Of a stretch of 64,000 nt of DNA, positions 41,179-51,507 are shown one piece after another. Each line of letters starts with the position of its first letter. Positions within the stretch are counted from its first letter, which is position 1. The notes beneath the pieces were generated by a model, which was not told the DNA's origin, did not search any database, and saw only the letters and a program-made list of their open reading frames with translations. This stretch comes from Mesobacillus sp. AQ2 (GTDB lineage: Bacteria; Bacillota; Bacilli; Bacillales; Cytobacillaceae). The position numbers and the translations under genes were made by a program. The DNA lies in contig NZ_CP126080.1 in the NCBI RefSeq assembly GCF_030122805.1, positions 1,741,001-1,805,000 of the forward strand. The letters are read 5' to 3'.

Positions 41179-43865
41179 AGTTCCATGAAATGAATGAACA
41201 AGAAATTGCTAGTGCCTTAAGAACAGATTTTACAGAAGGATTGGATGAAAAGGAAGTAAAACGCAGACGTGATCAGCATGGGTATAATGCTCTGGCGGAA
41301 GGCGAAAAGCAATCCGCCCTGTTATTATTCTTCAGCCAGTTCAAGGATTTTATGGTGCTAGTCCTTTTAGCGGCAACGTTAATATCAGGCCTTCTTGGTG
41401 AGATGGTTGATGCAATAGCGATCATTGCCATCATACTGGTTAATGGCATCCTGGGATTTTTCCAGGAAAGGAAGGCGGAGAAGTCACTCGATGCCTTAAA
41501 GGAACTTTCTGCACCTCAGGTACATGTATTAAGGGAAAGGGAATGGGTGAAGATTCCTTCAAAGGATGTCGTGCCAGGAGATGTCCTGAAATTCTCAAGC
41601 GGGGACAGGATTGGCGCGGATATTCGGCTGATTGAATCCTGGAGTCTTGAGATTGAAGAGTCAGCACTTACTGGTGAATCAGTTCCGGTTCAGAAAAGCA
41701 CCACACCATTAAGGATTCCGAATCCGGGACTTGGCGATATGGAAAATATGGCGTTCATGGGCACGATGGTCACAAGAGGAAGCGGTACCGGGGTGGTCGT
41801 TGCTACGGGAATGAAAACGGCAATGGGGCAAATTGCTGATTTGCTGCAAACCGCTGAAGCACAGGAAACACCTCTGCAGCGCAGACTTGAACAGTTAGGG
41901 AAAATCCTGATAACAGCAGCGCTCTTCCTGACATTGCTCGTTGTTGGGATTGGTGTTCTTCAAGGCCATGATCTGTATACCATGTTCCTTGCAGGAGTCA
42001 GCCTGGCCGTGGCAGCGATTCCAGAGGGTCTTCCGGCCATCGTAACCGTTGCATTGTCACTGGGTGTCCAGAGGATGATCAGAAAGAATGCAATCGTGCG
42101 GAAATTACCTGCAGTGGAGACGCTTGGCTGTGCATCTGTCATTTGCTCGGATAAGACGGGAACGATGACGCAAAACAAAATGACGGTGACCCATTTATGG
42201 AGCGGCAGCAAAACCTGGCGAGTTGATGGGGTTGGTTATTCCCCGACAGGATTGTTTTTCCATAAAGACAAAAGCATTGATCCACAGAGAGAAAAATCAC
42301 TTCAGCAGCTGCTGACCTTCGGAATGCTTTGCAATCATGCCGAGATGATTGAGAAAGAAGGGGAGTATACCATCGATGGTGATCCAACCGAGGGGGCACT
42401 GCTGGTTGCCGCGATGAAAGCAGGGTTTAGGAAAAACCTCCTGCTCGAGCAATTTGAAATTGTCAATGAGTTTCCCTTCGATTCCAAACGGAAAATGATG
42501 AGCATGATTGTTAAAGATAAAACAGGCAGAAAGTTTGCTGTTGTAAAGGGAGCACCGGATGTCCTGATTGGACTAAGTGAATCCATTCTCTGGGATGAAA
42601 GGCAGCAAAGGTTAACGAAGGAATTGAGTGCAAAAGTCCAGGGAGCGATTGATGAATTGGCAGGTAACGCATTAAGGACTATTGCAATCGCGTTCAAGCC
42701 AATTCCTCAGGGGACGGTGATCCTCCATGAAAACGAAGCTGAAAAAGACTTGACCTTCATCGGGCTGCAGGGAATGATCGATCCGCCTCGCCCCGAAGTG
42801 AAAACGGCTGTAAAAGAATGCCGGGATGCAGGAATCAAAACCGTCATGATTACTGGTGACCATGTCATCACAGCAAAGGCGATCGCTAAACAGCTGGGGA
42901 TTTTATCAAAAGACAGCAAAGTGATAGAAGGCAAAGCGTTATCCGAGATGTCAGTTTCAGAGCTCGAGGATATCGTAGACGATGTTTCGGTCTTTGCCCG
43001 AGTATCACCGGAGCATAAATTAAAAATCGTAAAGGCACTGCAAAACAGAGGGCATATCGTCGCGATGACTGGGGATGGAGTTAATGATGCACCGGCCATC
43101 AAAGCGGCGGATATCGGTGTGGCGATGGGAATCACGGGTACCGATGTAGCGAAAGAAGCTTCATCTCTGGTACTCCTGGACGATAACTTTGCCACCATCA
43201 AAGCAGCTATCAAAGAAGGCCGGAATATCTATGAGAATATCAGGAAGTTCATCCGCTATCTTCTTGCCTCGAATGTTGGCGAGATTTTGGTCATGCTATT
43301 CGCAATGATCATGGGATTGCCGCTGCCGCTCGTTCCGATTCAAATCCTCTGGGTGAATCTGGTTACAGATGGCCTGCCTGCAATGGCTCTAGGTCTTGAC
43401 CAGCCCGAGGACGATGTGATGAAGAGGAATCCTCGTCATCCTAAGGAAGGTGTCTTTTCGCGCGGGTTAGGGTGGAAGGTCGTTTCCCGTGGTTTCTTGA
43501 TTGGACTGATGACATTGATCGCATTCATCGTCGTATATAAAAGGAACCCGGATGAACTCATCTACGCCCAGACGATTGCCTTCACAACACTTGTCATGGC
43601 GCAGCTGATCCATGTGTTTGACTGCAGAAGCGAAAAATCGATCTTTGCCCGTAATCCATTTGGAAACAAATATTTGGTTTGGGCAGTAATCTCTTCGCTG
43701 GTTATGGTCCTTGGAGTCATCTATTCACCAGTCTTGCAGCCAATCTTCCATACTGTCCCGATCCTGCTGACTGACTGGCTGTTGATTATAGGCTTATCTG
43801 CCGTTCCAACATTTTTGCTTGCCGGAACATTTTTTGCAAGAAAAACAAAGAGAAATATGATATAA
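41175..43865 (+). CDS. yloB: Calcium-transporting P-type ATPase (YloB-like)
   Basis: P2A-type ATPase of 896 residues with ten membrane segments. Phosphorylation motif SDKTGTMTQ with Asp326, the actuator TGES, nucleotide-binding KGAPDVL, the hinge MTGDGVNDAPAIKAADIGVAMG and the TM4 motif AAIPEGLPA. The last, with NLVTDGLPAMALG in TM6, is the SERCA-like Ca2+-site pattern. The N-terminus MKFHEMNEQ matches B. subtilis YloB, reported as a Ca2+ pump connected with sporulation. Translation start is unusual (see the minicistron entry). Confidence 0.94.
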   Translation: MKFHEMNEQEIASALRTDFTEGLDEKEVKRRRDQHGYNALAEGEKQSALLLFFSQFKDFMVLVLLAATLISGLLGEMVDAIAIIAIILVNGILGFFQERKAEKSLDALKELSAPQVHVLREREWVKIPSKDVVPGDVLKFSSGDRIGADIRLIESWSLEIEESALTGESVPVQKSTTPLRIPNPGLGDMENMAFMGTMVTRGSGTGVVVATGMKTAMGQIADLLQTAEAQETPLQRRLEQLGKILITAALFLTLLVVGIGVLQGHDLYTMFLAGVSLAVAAIPEGLPAIVTVALSLGVQRMIRKNAIVRKLPAVETLGCASVICSDKTGTMTQNKMTVTHLWSGSKTWRVDGVGYSPTGLFFHKDKSIDPQREKSLQQLLTFGMLCNHAEMIEKEGEYTIDGDPTEGALLVAAMKAGFRKNLLLEQFEIVNEFPFDSKRKMMSMIVKDKTGRKFAVVKGAPDVLIGLSESILWDERQQRLTKELSAKVQGAIDELAGNALRTIAIAFKPIPQGTVILHENEAEKDLTFIGLQGMIDPPRPEVKTAVKECRDAGIKTVMITGDHVITAKAIAKQLGILSKDSKVIEGKALSEMSVSELEDIVDDVSVFARVSPEHKLKIVKALQNRGHIVAMTGDGVNDAPAIKAADIGVAMGITGTDVAKEASSLVLLDDNFATIKAAIKEGRNIYENIRKFIRYLLASNVGEILVMLFAMIMGLPLPLVPIQILWVNLVTDGLPAMALGLDQPEDDVMKRNPRHPKEGVFSRGLGWKVVSRGFLIGLMTLIAFIVVYKRNPDELIYAQTIAFTTLVMAQLIHVFDCRSEKSIFARNPFGNKYLVWAVISSLVMVLGVIYSPVLQPIFHTVPILLTDWLLIIGLSAVPTFLLAGTFFARKTKRNMI

Positions 43866-43871
43866 TCCGTT

Positions 43872-43908
43872 AGGTAATAGAGAAGACTCTATTGCCTTTC
43901 TTTTTTTT
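43872..43908 (+). terminator. Terminator after the P-ATPase gene
   Basis: AGGTAATAGAG (43872-43882) with CTCTATTGCCT (43887-43897), one G-T pair, loop AAGA, followed by TTCT8. Confidence 0.88.
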
Positions 43909-43967
43909 TACATATATTACCCGTTCCATGGGTCAACAGGAAACTCGACTTTTTGGAGAGATTGGAT

Positions 43968-44852
43968 GTGTCTGGAATGGTCGTCAGTATGACTGGGTTT
44001 GGCAGGGGCAAGGCAGAATCTGAACGTTGCAGTGTCACGGTTGAGGTGAAAACGGTCAATCACCGTTTTTGTGAATTTCATATTCGAATGCCGCGGCAGC
44101 TCCTGAAAACAGAAGAAAAAATCAAGAAGAAACTTGGCGAACATATTAAAAGAGGGCGAGTCGAAGTATTTGTCACTTTGGAAGGCGAAGGGATCGTCAG
44201 CCGAAGGGTACATATTGACTGGGAGGCCCTTGACGAATTTGTCGATAACATATCCGAAATTAAAAACAGGTACAGTTTAGCTGGAGACTTAGAAATCCGT
44301 GATATTGTCAGCAGGGAGGACATCATCCATATTGAAGAAAGGGAAGCAGAGAATGAGGAGCTGGATCTGCTTGTTCTATCTGCAGTCGAAGAGGCCGGCC
44401 TTAAGCTTGTAGAAATGCGCAGGCTTGAAGGTGCAGCCCTTCACAAGGATGTCTTGCAATATATAAGTCTGATGTCAAATCATATTTTGCGTGTTAAGCA
44501 ATTTGCTCCCGATGTTGTGGACCAGTACCGTGAGAGGCTAAGAAAGAAGATGGCTGATTTCATGGAAGGCAATGCAGGGGATGACAGGATCATGACAGAA
44601 GCAGCCTTTTTTGCAGATAAAGCAGATATAAGCGAAGAAATTGCCAGGCTGGAAAGTCATGTTTGCCAATTCACCGAAATCCTGAAGGTGGATGAGCCGC
44701 TGGGAAGGAAGCTGGATTTCCTGCTTCAGGAAATGAACCGAGAGGTCAACACGATTGGATCCAAAGCGAATGATTCAAAGATTGCCAGGGAAGTTGTCGA
44801 GATGAAAAGCCTCCTTGAAAAGGTTAAGGAACAAGTACAAAATATAGAGTAG
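43968..44852 (+). CDS. yloC: YicC-family endoribonuclease (YloC)
   Basis: 294-residue YicC/YloC family protein; members have RNase activity and affect stationary-phase survival. Conserved VVSMTGFGRG at the N-terminus, SVNHRF-like VNHRFCEFHIRMPRQL, and the C-terminal GRKLDFLLQEMNREVNTIGSKAND. GTG 43968 is chosen because GGAGAG (43955-43960) is 7 nt upstream; ATG 43977 is the alternative and matches the B. subtilis start. First gene of a run leading to remA, gmk and rpoZ. Confidence 0.9.
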   Translation: MSGMVVSMTGFGRGKAESERCSVTVEVKTVNHRFCEFHIRMPRQLLKTEEKIKKKLGEHIKRGRVEVFVTLEGEGIVSRRVHIDWEALDEFVDNISEIKNRYSLAGDLEIRDIVSREDIIHIEEREAENEELDLLVLSAVEEAGLKLVEMRRLEGAALHKDVLQYISLMSNHILRVKQFAPDVVDQYRERLRKKMADFMEGNAGDDRIMTEAAFFADKADISEEIARLESHVCQFTEILKVDEPLGRKLDFLLQEMNREVNTIGSKANDSKIAREVVEMKSLLEKVKEQVQNIE

Positions 44853-44908
44853 CGTTTAGAAAGGGCCTTGCAGGGCCAAAATAATTAACTGATGATTGGG
44901 GGACCATC

Positions 44909-45172
44909 ATGGCAATTAAGCTTATCAATATAGGCTTCGGCAATATTGTTTCAGCAAACAGAATCATTTCAATCGTAAGTCCTGAATCAGCTCCGATTAA
45001 ACGGATCATCCAGGATGCACGTGATCGTGGATCTTTAATAGATGCTACATATGGAAGAAGGACCAGGGCTGTCATCGTCATGGACAGCGACCATGTCATT
45101 CTCTCTGCGGTACAGCCGGAAACAGTGGCACACCGCTTGAATGACAGAGATGATATTATTGATGAAGGGTAG
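44909..45172 (+). CDS. remA: Biofilm matrix regulator RemA
   Basis: 87-residue DNA-binding protein, known in B. subtilis to activate matrix operons (eps, tapA) and osmoprotection genes by binding as a ring. Conserved stretches: [21 protein letters not shown], the [23 protein letters not shown] segment with basic DNA-contacting residues. Very strongly conserved in Bacillus. Lies between yloC and gmk as usual. Confidence 0.95.
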   Translation: MAIKLINIGFGNIVSANRIISIVSPESAPIKRIIQDARDRGSLIDATYGRRTRAVIVMDSDHVILSAVQPETVAHRLNDRDDIIDEG

Positions 45173-45796
<624 letters not shown>

Positions 45797-46021
45797 ATGC
45801 TTTATCCTTCTATTGATTCTTTAATGACAAAAATTGATTCGAAATATTCTTTGGTATCTGTTGCAGCCAAGCGTGCACGCAGCATGCAGGTTCATATGGA
45901 CCCGAAAATCGACAAGTATGTTTCCAACAAATTCGTTGGAAAAGCACTTGAAGAAATCAACGCTGAAAAGCTTCACTTCAAAACAGCCGGAAGCCACGAA
46001 GAGCTCAATATCAACGAATAA
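45797..46021 (+). CDS. rpoZ: RNA polymerase omega subunit
   Basis: 74-residue omega subunit that assists RNA polymerase assembly and ppGpp response. [28 protein letters not shown] is the conserved N-terminal signature; [17 protein letters not shown] follows. Starts immediately after gmk; the gmk 3' end GGAGGT supplies the ribosome binding site. Confidence 0.95.
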   Translation: MLYPSIDSLMTKIDSKYSLVSVAAKRARSMQVHMDPKIDKYVSNKFVGKALEEINAEKLHFKTAGSHEELNINE

Positions 46022-46028
46022 CACCGCG

Positions 46029-46064
46029 ATAACAACCTATTTATTGGGTTGTTATTTTTTTTGT
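46029..46064 (+). terminator. Terminator after rpoZ
   Basis: ATAACAACC (46029-46037) with GGTTGTTAT (46047-46055) followed by T8. Confidence 0.85.
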
Positions 46065-46132
46065 TTTTCAAAAGTTTGAAGTGGATTAATCTTGCCTATT
46101 TCATGCTTATTAAGTGAAAAAATGTTATAGTT

Positions 46133-46147
46133 CTATCATAATGATAG
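46133..46147. promoter_or_regulatory. Perfect palindrome before coaBC, possible operator
   Basis: CTATCAT-A-ATGATAG is a perfect 7+1+7 palindrome 27 nt before the coaBC start. TTATAAAAT just downstream (46152-46160) could be a -10 element, but no -35 with normal spacing is present. The palindrome may bind a repressor or be chance in AT-rich DNA. Confidence 0.3.
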
Positions 46148-46174
46148 ATTGTTATAAAATGGGGGTTCTCTGAC

Positions 46175-47386
46175 ATGCTGAACGGTAAAAAGATTCTATT
46201 GTGCGTAACCGGCGGGATTGCTGTATATAAAGGCGCTGCGCTGACAAGCAAGCTGACCCAGGCTGGCGCAGAGGTAAAAGTAATCCTGAGTGAATCAGCA
46301 GCGAAATTTGTCACTCCGCTCACGTTCCAGGCGTTGTCCAGAAGTGAGGTTTATACCGATACATTCGACGAAAAAAATCCTGAAAATATCGCGCATATCC
46401 ATTTAGCGGATTGGGCAGATCTGATTATCGTTGCCCCGGCTACTGCCAACATCATCGGCAAGCTGGCAAACGGAATTGCCGATAATATGATTTCGACAAC
46501 ATTGCTGGCGGCGACTGCTCCGGTATGGATAGCTCCGGCCATGAATGTGCATATGTACCAGCATCCGGCCGTGACAAAGAATATGGAAACGCTCAGGAGC
46601 TTTGGATATGAATTCATTGAACCAGGTGAAGGCTATCTGGCATGTGGATACACAGGGAAAGGCCGCCTGGAGGAACCGGAGACGATTGTAGAGCGCGCCA
46701 GTCAGTTTTTCAAAACAGAAAGCGGGGAACTTTCCGGTAAGACTGTTTTGATTACTGCGGGGCCAACGAGGGAAAAAATCGATCCAGTCCGGTTCCTGAC
46801 CAATCATTCAACCGGAAAAATGGGTTATGCGATTGCCGGTGAAGCGGTAAAGATGGGGGCTAAAGTCATCCTTGTTTCCGGCCCGGTTTCCCTTATTCCG
46901 CCAAAAGGAGCAGAGCTGATTAAAGTTGAAAGTGCCGAAGAGATGTACAACGCCGCACTTGAAAATTTCGCGGAAACGGATGTCCTGATCGGAACTGCTG
47001 CCGTAGCAGATTACCGGCCTAAATATACTTTTGAAGAAAAAATGAAGAAAAAAGAAGGCGACCAGGCACTCGAGCTAGAACGGACGCAGGATATTCTTTT
47101 TGAACTAGGGCAAAGAAAAGCAGCTCAGGTCATTGTTGGATTTGCAGCGGAAACCAATGATATCGAAAAGCATGCTATGGGCAAGCTTACCCGGAAAAAT
47201 GCTGACATGATTGTGGCAAACGACGTAAAACAGGCAGGTGCCGGGTTCGGTGCCGATACGAATATTGTCACCATGTACAAGAAAGACGGCAGTAAGAACG
47301 AATTGCCTCTCATGGCCAAAACTGAGGTTGCCCGCCGGATCCTCTCAGAAGTCGTCTTCCTTTTAAAAAAGGATGAAAGCCAATGA
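46175..47386 (+). CDS. coaBC: Phosphopantothenoylcysteine decarboxylase/synthetase
   Basis: Bifunctional coenzyme A enzyme, 403 residues. N-terminal flavin decarboxylase CoaC (VTGGIAVYKGAALTSKL; HIHLADWADLIIVAPATAN; the PAMN motif; ACGYTGKGRL with active Cys) and C-terminal synthetase CoaB (TAGPTREKIDPVRFLTNHSTGKMGYAIA; the NDV nucleotide segment). TGGGGG precedes the ATG. Overlaps priA by 4 nt. Confidence 0.96.
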   Translation: MLNGKKILLCVTGGIAVYKGAALTSKLTQAGAEVKVILSESAAKFVTPLTFQALSRSEVYTDTFDEKNPENIAHIHLADWADLIIVAPATANIIGKLANGIADNMISTTLLAATAPVWIAPAMNVHMYQHPAVTKNMETLRSFGYEFIEPGEGYLACGYTGKGRLEEPETIVERASQFFKTESGELSGKTVLITAGPTREKIDPVRFLTNHSTGKMGYAIAGEAVKMGAKVILVSGPVSLIPPKGAELIKVESAEEMYNAALENFAETDVLIGTAAVADYRPKYTFEEKMKKKEGDQALELERTQDILFELGQRKAAQVIVGFAAETNDIEKHAMGKLTRKNADMIVANDVKQAGAGFGADTNIVTMYKKDGSKNELPLMAKTEVARRILSEVVFLLKKDESQ

Positions 47387-49797
47387 ATATAGCCAGTGTT
47401 ATTGTCGATGTACCTGCAAAGCAGACGGACAAAACATTTGACTATAAAATTCCCGATAAGTTCCTGGAGGTCATTAAGCCCGGAACAAGGGTCATCGTGC
47501 CTTTTGGCCCGCGGAAAATTCAAGGTTTTGTTACGGAGCTCAAAGACCAGTCGAGTTTTTCAAAGCTGCGTTCCATCGTTGAACCGCTGGATTTGACGCC
47601 GGTGTTGAATGAGGAGCTTCTGAAGCTGGGGGAATGGCTGACAGAACATACATTAAGCTATAAAATTTCCTCTTACCAGGCAATGCTGCCAGCTGCATTA
47701 AAAGCAAAATACGAGAAAAAGATTGTACTGGCAAAAGGGACCGAATTAAACAGCTTGCCAAAAAATCTTGCCGAACTCTTTCTAAATAATAGTGAGCTAA
47801 AATGGGAAGATGCCGTCGCACAGGGGCTTGTCCAGCAGCTGCAGAAGGAAGCGGCTGCCGGCAGGGTTGAGGTTGTCTACCAAGTGAAGGACCGGGTGCG
47901 CAAAAAACTGCTTAAGCATATTTATCCTGCGATTGGTTCGGAACAGCTGGAAGAAGCAAGAGCCAAGCTTTCATCACAAGCGTCAGGACAGCAGGCTGTG
48001 ATTGATTTCTTCCTTAAGCATCCTGAGCCTGTGGAACAGAGGCTGCTTCTCACCACTCTTGGAATTTCCCAGGCATCGGTTCAATCACTCGTCAAGAAGG
48101 GAATCCTGAAAGCCGAAGAGATGGAGGTATACAGAGACCCCTACGCAGAAAGGGAATTTGAAAGGAAGGTTGCCCTGGAATTGACTGCTGAGCAAGAAAA
48201 AGCAATCAGCCCAATTCTATCTTCGATTGAAAAGGAGCATCATGAAGTCTTCCTTTTATATGGAGTCACAGGCAGCGGCAAGACGGAAATCTATTTGCAG
48301 TCGATCCAGGAAGTGTTGCGCAAAGGAAAGGAAGCAATCGTGCTTGTGCCAGAAATCTCTTTGACTCCCCAAATGGTCACTCGTTTCAAGGAGCGGTTCG
48401 GAGACCTTGTTGCTGTCATGCACAGCGGCCTTTCTGCAGGTGAGAAATATGATGAATGGCGGAAAATCCAACGCAAGGAAGTCAAAGTAGTCGTAGGGGC
48501 ACGATCGGCGATTTTTGCTCCATTCGAAAACATTGGCATCATCATCATTGATGAAGAGCATGAAACAAGCTACAAGCAGGAAGAAAATCCACGCTACCAT
48601 GCCAGGGATGTTGCGATTCAGCGTGCTAAAACCTATGCATGTCCGGTCGTTCTTGGCAGCGCCACACCATCACTCGAATCGTTTGCAAGGGCGCAAAAAG
48701 GGCGATACACTTTGCTGACACTTCCGAAACGGATGAACAACCAGGCACTGCCCGAGGTTGAAATCGTTGATATGCGGGAAGAGCTCCGAACTGGCAATCG
48801 CTCGATGTTTTCAGTAAAGCTTTTTGAAAAAATTAAAGACCGGCTTGAGAGAAAAGAACAGACGGTCCTATTCCTTAATAAGCGCGGACATTCGTCTTTT
48901 GTCATGTGCCGTGATTGCGGATACGTGATGAATTGTCCTCATTGCGATATCACGCTGACCTACCACCGGTACAATGAACAGATGAAATGCCATTACTGCG
49001 GATATGAAGACAGAGTGCCGACTATTTGCCCGGAATGCAATAGTGAACATATCCGTTATTTCGGGACAGGCACCCAAAAAGTGGAAGAAGAGCTGCTCAA
49101 GCTCATTCCTGAAGCGAGAGTCATCAGGATGGATGTCGATACGACTGGTCGAAAGGGGTCCCATGAGAAGCTGCTGACTGCTTTCCAGGAAGGACAGGCA
49201 GATATATTATTGGGGACTCAAATGATTGCCAAGGGGCTTGATTTCCCCAATATCACGCTTGTAGGCGTGCTTTCGGCAGACACGATGCTGAACCTCCCGG
49301 ATTTCCGTTCTTCAGAAAAAACTTTCCAGCTTCTGACCCAGGTCAGCGGGCGTGCTGGAAGGCACAAGCTTCCAGGTGAGGTGGTTATCCAGACTTATAC
49401 ACCTGAGCACTATAGTGTTGAGCTGGCAGGAAGCCAGGATTACGACCGGTTTTACCAACAGGAGATGCTGATGCGGAAGGTGCATCAATATCCGCCGTTT
49501 TATTATTTGTCCCTTGTTACGGTCAGTCATGAAGAATTGATGAAGGTCGTATCGGTCACCGAGAAAATCGCCAAATTCATCACTTCCAGATTGTCGAAGG
49601 ATTCAGTGGTCCTCGGGCCGGTTGCGTCACCGATCCCTCGCATCAATGATAGATATCGTTATCAATGTTTGATAAAATACAAAAAGGAACCAGAGCTTAG
49701 CACTACGCTAAAAACCATACTGGACCATTACCAGCAGGAAATGGGATCAGGCGGGCTGCAGATTTCTGTCGACCTGAACCCTTACATCCTGATGTAA
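47383..49797 (+). CDS. priA: Primosomal replication restart helicase PriA
   Basis: 804-residue 3'-5' helicase that reloads the replisome at stalled forks. N-terminal 3'-BD and winged-helix domains; Walker A GVTGSGKT at 294-301; DEEH box in IIIDEEHETSYKQ; eight zinc cysteines in CRDCGYVMNCPHC...CHYCG...CPEC; helicase motif V/VI region QMIAKGLDFPN and QVSGRAGR. All motifs intact. Starts in the coaBC stop. Confidence 0.97.
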   Translation: MNIASVIVDVPAKQTDKTFDYKIPDKFLEVIKPGTRVIVPFGPRKIQGFVTELKDQSSFSKLRSIVEPLDLTPVLNEELLKLGEWLTEHTLSYKISSYQAMLPAALKAKYEKKIVLAKGTELNSLPKNLAELFLNNSELKWEDAVAQGLVQQLQKEAAAGRVEVVYQVKDRVRKKLLKHIYPAIGSEQLEEARAKLSSQASGQQAVIDFFLKHPEPVEQRLLLTTLGISQASVQSLVKKGILKAEEMEVYRDPYAEREFERKVALELTAEQEKAISPILSSIEKEHHEVFLLYGVTGSGKTEIYLQSIQEVLRKGKEAIVLVPEISLTPQMVTRFKERFGDLVAVMHSGLSAGEKYDEWRKIQRKEVKVVVGARSAIFAPFENIGIIIIDEEHETSYKQEENPRYHARDVAIQRAKTYACPVVLGSATPSLESFARAQKGRYTLLTLPKRMNNQALPEVEIVDMREELRTGNRSMFSVKLFEKIKDRLERKEQTVLFLNKRGHSSFVMCRDCGYVMNCPHCDITLTYHRYNEQMKCHYCGYEDRVPTICPECNSEHIRYFGTGTQKVEEELLKLIPEARVIRMDVDTTGRKGSHEKLLTAFQEGQADILLGTQMIAKGLDFPNITLVGVLSADTMLNLPDFRSSEKTFQLLTQVSGRAGRHKLPGEVVIQTYTPEHYSVELAGSQDYDRFYQQEMLMRKVHQYPPFYYLSLVTVSHEELMKVVSVTEKIAKFITSRLSKDSVVLGPVASPIPRINDRYRYQCLIKYKKEPELSTTLKTILDHYQQEMGSGGLQISVDLNPYILM

Positions 49798-50079
49798 TGA
49801 TTCATTTTATGGAAGGCTGTTTTCGTAATGGTTGTTGTTAAAATCTTAAAGCCGATTTTAACGTGATAATAGCTGTTTTGTATGTCGGTACTAAGTTTGC
49901 AAGCTCTTTTCTCATAATAGTTGATATTTATGTGAATAATTTTAGGTAATTCAATTCTATTTTTTAGGCATTAGCAACAAAGTTTGAGAAAAGTGCCTTA
50001 TGGAAACATGAAAGTTTACAGTAAAAGCTGATTGAACAAGCTAATACTATATTCAAATGGAGTTATTGGAGGATTTATT
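49798..50079. other. priA-def gap with inverted repeat
   Basis: 282 AT-rich nt with no gene. A perfect 9-bp inverted repeat GTTAAAATC (49837-49845) / GATTTTAAC (49854-49862) with an 8-nt centre lies 37 nt after the priA stop; it has no T-run, so it may be an operator or chance. No convincing promoter seen. The def ribosome binding site TTGGAGGA ends at 50073. Confidence 0.35.
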
Positions 50080-50565
50080 TTGGCAGTAAGAAAAATAGTA
50101 ACCTACCCGGCAGAAATATTGGAGCAGGAATGTGAAAAAGTCACCGTTTTTGATAAAAAGCTGGCCAAACTGCTGGATGATATGTACGATACAATGATCG
50201 AGTTTGATGGAGTCGGTCTCGCCGCCCCTCAGATAGATATAAAGAAACAGATTGCGATTGTCGACATCGATGATGAGCATGGAACAATCGAGATGATCAA
50301 CCCGGTAGTTCTTGAAACCAGTGGCGAGCAGACCGGGCCGGAAGGGTGCTTGAGCTTCCCGGGATTATACGGAGAGGTAACCAGACCGAATTATGTGAAG
50401 GTGAAGGCCCAAAACCGGAAAGGAAAGACCTTCGAAGTCGAGGCAGAGGAGTTTTTAGCAAGGGCAATCCTCCATGAAATCGACCATTTGCACGGTGTGT
50501 TATTTACCACGAAAGTGTCAAAATATATGGAAGAAGCTGATTTAGAGGAGTTGAACCAGGAATGA
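50080..50565 (+). CDS. def: Peptide deformylase
   Basis: Metalloenzyme (usually Fe2+) removing formyl from nascent Met, 161 residues. Motif 1 GVGLAAPQI, motif 2 EGCLSFPG with the metal Cys, motif 3 HEIDHLHG with two His and the catalytic Glu: a type 1-like enzyme by length. TTG 50080 follows TTGGAGGA by 6 nt and gives the family N-terminus ([13 protein letters not shown]); the longer in-frame start at 50032 has no ribosome binding site. Overlaps fmt by 4 nt. Confidence 0.94.
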   Translation: MAVRKIVTYPAEILEQECEKVTVFDKKLAKLLDDMYDTMIEFDGVGLAAPQIDIKKQIAIVDIDDEHGTIEMINPVVLETSGEQTGPEGCLSFPGLYGEVTRPNYVKVKAQNRKGKTFEVEAEEFLARAILHEIDHLHGVLFTTKVSKYMEEADLEELNQE

Positions 50566-51506
50566 CAAGAATCGTATTTATGGGAACTCCAGACTTTTCA
50601 GTACCGGTTTTGCGAAGACTGGTAGAGGAAGGTTACGAGGTGGTCGGTGTCGTCACGCAGCCTGATCGCCCTGTTGGCAGAAAACGAGTCCTGACTCCGC
50701 CTCCTGTAAAAGCGGAAGCGCTGAAACATGGCATCCCTGTTTACCAGCCGGAAAAAATCCGCCAAAAGGAAGAACTGGATAAAATCCTCGCGCTTGAACC
50801 AGATTTAATCGTCACTGCGGCCTTTGGACAGATTTTGCCAAATCAGCTGCTTGAGGCACCAAAGTTTGGCTGTATCAATGTCCATGCTTCGTTGTTGCCC
50901 GAACTGCGCGGCGGTGCACCAATCCATTACGCAATCATCGAAGGAAAAAAGAAAACGGGAATCACGATTATGTACATGGTTGAAAAGCTGGACGCAGGGG
51001 ACATATTGACACAAGTCGAAGTTCCGATCACGGAAACAGATACAGTGGGTTCATTGCACGATAAAATGAGCCCTGCTGGAGCAGATCTTTTATCTGAGAC
51101 GATTCCAAAGCTATTGAACGGGGAGATCACTCCTGTCCCGCAAAATGATGACGAGGCGACTTTTGCCTGGAATATCAAGCGTGAACAGGAGAAAATCGAC
51201 TGGACAAAAACAGGACACGAAATCTATAACCATATCCGCGGCATGAATCCCTGGCCGGTTGCCTATACGACAATGGAAGGTGCAGTGGTGAAGATATGGA
51301 ATTCCCTGAAGGTGGATTATAAAGGAAGCGAACAAGCCGGGACCATCGTCAGAATTGAAGCTGACGGTTTTATAGTGGCAACCGGAGATGGAACAGCTAT
51401 TAAGATTACAGAGCTCCAGCCAGCTGGCAAGAAAAAGATGGACGCTAAGCAATTCCTGCTTGGGGCAGGGTCGAACTTAGAGACCGGCGTCAGGTTAGGA
51501 GACTGA
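50562..51506 (+). CDS. fmt: Methionyl-tRNA formyltransferase
   Basis: Formylates initiator Met-tRNA, 314 residues. Formyl transferase domain with [15 protein letters not shown], the catalytic N-H-D set partly seen in [23 protein letters not shown], then the C-terminal tRNA-binding beta-barrel. Paired with def, whose product reverses the modification after translation. Confidence 0.96.
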   Translation: MTRIVFMGTPDFSVPVLRRLVEEGYEVVGVVTQPDRPVGRKRVLTPPPVKAEALKHGIPVYQPEKIRQKEELDKILALEPDLIVTAAFGQILPNQLLEAPKFGCINVHASLLPELRGGAPIHYAIIEGKKKTGITIMYMVEKLDAGDILTQVEVPITETDTVGSLHDKMSPAGADLLSETIPKLLNGEITPVPQNDDEATFAWNIKREQEKIDWTKTGHEIYNHIRGMNPWPVAYTTMEGAVVKIWNSLKVDYKGSEQAGTIVRIEADGFIVATGDGTAIKITELQPAGKKKMDAKQFLLGAGSNLETGVRLGD

Positions 51507-51507
51507 A

